From: a virus
DNA: 64,000 bases
Strand: one strand, 5' to 3'
IMG/VR virus record: IMGVR_UViG_3300022602_000036
Span: 62,001-126,000 of that record
Both the position numbers and the translations under genes were made by a program. The notes beneath the pieces were generated by a model that was given only the letters and a program-made list of their open reading frames with translations, was not told where the DNA came from and did not search any database. Positions 61,576 to 64,000 of this stretch are shown here, in pieces. The stretch's first letter is position 1; each line of letters begins with the position of its first letter.

Positions 61576-63528
61576 ATGGACATGAAAAAACTTTTAGAAT
61601 CAATTACTAGACTAGAAGGCAAAGAGTCTATGAAGGGTGCCGAAAAGGCGCCTACAGGCCCTAAGTTTACAGGCTATTGGAAAGGCACAGACTCAGCAAC
61701 ACCAGGTAACAAAATGGTAGGCGGTGGTGCAGAAGAATATGACGAAAGTATTCTAAAAGACCTAAGCAAAGGTCCTAAGGCCAAAACCGTTGAAGAAGAA
61801 CTAGCAGAAGCCTATGCACAGTTTATGGAAGATGACCTAGGTGTAGAACCTAAACGTCCAAGTCGCAAAGGCAGTCGCCCGGAACGTGAATATACTAAAC
61901 ACGGTAAACCAAGTAAACGTTATAAAGAAGTTAGCGTAAATGAACATGGAGATCAAGAAGATTACAAACCATGGGGATCACAGGATTTAGAGCCAGGACA
62001 AAAAGCTGTTCAAGGTAAACCTGTAAAAGATACTAAAAAATTTACTAAAGATCTAGCTAAAGATTTTGGCAAACATTTAGGTCAAGATGACGACGACTTA
62101 GAAGAAGGTGTTGCTGATCGTGTTTATACTGTAAACATTGTGCGCCGCAGTAGTTTTGGTGGCGAAGATAGAACACGTTCAACATCAGGTACTATTCCAG
62201 AATTGCTAGACTATTTTGGCTACACATTAGAAACAGGCAAATCATACGAACACGAACGTGGTCGTTACAAAATCAACATGGCACCTAAGAACATTAAGAG
62301 TCTAGTTGACAACTTAAACAAAGCCGCAAGTAACGCTGCCAGAAATGGACACAGTAGTACATATTACGAAGTAGGCAGTGAAGAACAACAAGTCACAGAA
62401 GGTCGTGTTAAAGACGTTGCCATTGACCTCAAAGAACTATCTGACGAAGAATTTCTTAAAAAATACAAAAAAACCAAAGCAGAAATGCGTTCAGCACTAA
62501 GTGAAGCAATCAATCCAGCACAGCAAGCGGCTATTGCTATTTCAATGAAGAAAGCTCATAAGAAACCTAAAAATGAAGGTTGGGGTGCTGATGCGGCCAA
62601 TGCTCGTCACGCAGAACAACAAAGTGACTGGGACAAAACTTTAGAAAAATACAAAAACGATCCTAAAATGACCAGTAGATTAAAACATCTACGTAGTTGG
62701 AAAGCTAGTGAAGCTGAAAAAGCCGCACACGCTGGCGAATACGTTGTTCGTGGTCGTGGACATAAATTCCCAGGTGAAGACTTAGATGAAGCTACATCTA
62801 CTGTAAAATACGGTGTGTTTGCCAAAGGTGGTAGCGTTGGTAGTGATAACAGCAAACCATACAAGGTATTTGACACTAAAGAAGAAGCCCTTGCTTGTGC
62901 TAAAAGATATCGTTCACAGTTAACACCAGGTGAACGTGACTACTATAAAATGGGCTTTGTAACCAAGGCTATTAAAGAAAGTAGCGGACATAAAGTAATT
63001 GATAAGAAATTAAAGGATCGTGACAGTTGGCAACGTTTCTTAGATCAAACTCCAGAAGAACGTGCTGCTCACGAAAAGAAAAATGCAGAGATTGCAAAAA
63101 AATTAGCCAAAGACTACAAAAGTCCATTCAAACATTCAATCTGGAAAGATGAAGTAGAAGAAGACATTGTGCCAATGGCTAATCCACAGTCTACTGGTTC
63201 TGTTAATCCAGCCAATCAACCTACAGATCAACAAGCTGAACAAGATCCTAAAACAGCGGCACAGACTGCTATTGCATTAAACACTCTTAAATCTGCTGCA
63301 GGAATCACAGCACAGCCAAAAGATATTGCCAAAGCACTAGATGATGTTAGCCAAGGTAAACAGGTTAATCAACAGGATATGACTAAACTTAAACCTATGA
63401 TGGATGTGATGAAAACTGCTGGCACTGACCCAAAGGTTGCACAACAGTTTAAAAATCTATCAACACAGGCCAAGCAAACACAGCTACAACAACAGCAACA
63501 ACAGGCCAAACAACAACCTAAGACTTAG
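61576..63528 (+). CDS. Large charged phage protein
   Basis: 650 aa, very rich in Lys, Glu and Asp, with disordered stretches. From about residue 178, ADRVYTVNIVRRSSFGGEDR ... YEHERGRYKINMAPKNIKSL is a folded domain that I recall in T4-like marine phage proteins. The C terminus is Gln-rich (QTQLQQQQQQAKQQ). It may be a virion or internal-head protein; not certain. It overlaps the minus-strand gene by 4 nt. Confidence 0.68.
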   Translation: MDMKKLLESITRLEGKESMKGAEKAPTGPKFTGYWKGTDSATPGNKMVGGGAEEYDESILKDLSKGPKAKTVEEELAEAYAQFMEDDLGVEPKRPSRKGSRPEREYTKHGKPSKRYKEVSVNEHGDQEDYKPWGSQDLEPGQKAVQGKPVKDTKKFTKDLAKDFGKHLGQDDDDLEEGVADRVYTVNIVRRSSFGGEDRTRSTSGTIPELLDYFGYTLETGKSYEHERGRYKINMAPKNIKSLVDNLNKAASNAARNGHSSTYYEVGSEEQQVTEGRVKDVAIDLKELSDEEFLKKYKKTKAEMRSALSEAINPAQQAAIAISMKKAHKKPKNEGWGADAANARHAEQQSDWDKTLEKYKNDPKMTSRLKHLRSWKASEAEKAAHAGEYVVRGRGHKFPGEDLDEATSTVKYGVFAKGGSVGSDNSKPYKVFDTKEEALACAKRYRSQLTPGERDYYKMGFVTKAIKESSGHKVIDKKLKDRDSWQRFLDQTPEERAAHEKKNAEIAKKLAKDYKSPFKHSIWKDEVEEDIVPMANPQSTGSVNPANQPTDQQAEQDPKTAAQTAIALNTLKSAAGITAQPKDIAKALDDVSQGKQVNQQDMTKLKPMMDVMKTAGTDPKVAQQFKNLSTQAKQTQLQQQQQQAKQQPKT

Positions 63529-63971
63529 TCATCTAGGTCTTCTGGTTCTTGCCCAGCTGATTGCAGTTCCTTGTCTAGCTTTTTAATTGCTGATTTTACA
63601 CTTGCTAGTTTATTAAACAGTTTAGCACCGCGTTTACCATTGATGTACAAGCAGAACTTACCAGTTAGGTCTGCTTTGACTTCTGCTAGCATATCACCTT
63701 TAAATCCAATCTTAGCAGTGTATACTGGAGCAACATCAGCTAGAGTGTCAAACCCTAGTAGAATACTGTCACCTTGAGCACCAATCTTAACTAATCGTTG
63801 ATCAAATACGCCACTTGAATTAGCTTTACGCATGATCATAGCAGCTACTCGAACATTGTTTTCTGCTACTTGAATAGTACCATCATCGTCAATCCAAAAA
63901 TCTTCACCTTCAAATGGCCCGTCAAACGGATCTGAAATAATGTTGGTTAACTGTTTGTTGAATGTAGTCAT
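63525..63971 (-). CDS. Conserved phage protein
   Basis: 148 aa from the ATG at 63971 (AGGTG 9 nt upstream; a GTG at 63983 is possible). EGEDFWIDDDGTIQVAENNV, then RVAAMIMRKAN, and LYINGKRGAKLFNKLASVKS are beta-rich. No family assigned. Convergent with 61576. Confidence 0.66.
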   Translation of the reverse strand: MTTFNKQLTNIISDPFDGPFEGEDFWIDDDGTIQVAENNVRVAAMIMRKANSSGVFDQRLVKIGAQGDSILLGFDTLADVAPVYTAKIGFKGDMLAEVKADLTGKFCLYINGKRGAKLFNKLASVKSAIKKLDKELQSAGQEPEDLDD

Positions 63972-64000
63972 TGTTGGGTTCACCTAATGGTTAATAATAC

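Overview
The window looks like part of a large, AT-rich, T4-like (contractile-tailed) phage genome from an aquatic bacterium. The T4-type evidence is a gp44-type clamp loader (44284-45207), a gp31/GroES-type co-chaperonin (43578-43931), PhoH, a gp30-type ATP-dependent DNA ligase, long tail-fibre-like operons, and a recurring NATAAATA motif just upstream of virion-type genes that matches the T4 late promoter TATAAATA. A second promoter class is sigma70-like (TTGACA, 17 bp, TATAAT) and precedes the small early-type genes and host-takeover genes. Genes are tightly packed, with many ATGA/TAATG overlaps and several TTG starts. Capsid, portal, terminase, integrase and DNA polymerase genes are not in the window, so it is a fragment. 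The host cannot be fixed from sequence alone. The chaperonin and IF-1 look proteobacterial to me, and permuted tmRNA genes are known in alphaproteobacteria, some betaproteobacteria and marine cyanobacteria.

Layout. 1-2126 (minus): a B12-type radical SAM protein (cut by the window edge) and a glycosyltransferase-like protein. 2212-7587 (plus): a zinc-finger TraR/DksA-like protein, ClpP, an asparagine-synthetase-like PP-loop protein and many small phage genes. 7600-7922: a circularly permuted tmRNA gene. 8037-9757: a DGQHR/ParB-like protein overlapping an HNH nuclease. 9874-11795: groES-groEL. 11926-22942: first tail-fibre block. 23008-26011: SWIM protein, DNA ligase, small genes and a PAKA-repeat DNA-binding-type protein. 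26498-31051: SleB hydrolase, GGCT-like protein and small phage genes. 31077-32719: IF-1, a candidate structured RNA, superoxide dismutase and a hexapeptide acyltransferase. 32722-34517 (minus): TauD-like and a second oxygenase-like gene. 34575-35780: ErpA-type Fe-S carrier and a glycosyltransferase-like gene. 35811-42286: second tail-fibre block. 42354-46833: DnaE-like fragment, gp31-like co-chaperonin, clamp loader, SGNH-like and cupin genes. 46811-50151: radical SAM, oxygenase and PhoH. 50337-54017: conserved T4-like genes and a lysis cassette (GH19 endolysin, membrane/spanin-like proteins, holin). 54099-63971: methyltransferase, DnaJ, ClpA, glycosyltransferase, NMN adenylyltransferase-like, Dps and a large charged protein.

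How the genes fit together. The strongest theme is proteostasis and ribosome rescue. The phage carries a two-piece-type tmRNA whose tag ends in AVAA, the protease ClpP, a ClpA unfoldase that keeps the ClpP-docking IGF loop, DnaJ, GroEL, GroES, a second GroES-like protein and IF-1. Read together, this is a phage-borne tag-and-degrade pathway plus a folding system. A second theme is iron and oxidative-stress handling (SodB, Dps, ErpA, Fe/2OG oxygenases, radical SAM enzymes). A third is surface or glycan chemistry (several glycosyltransferase-like genes, an acyltransferase, a PP-loop amidotransferase-like protein). All functions are inferred from the sequence by motif recognition; no database search was possible.
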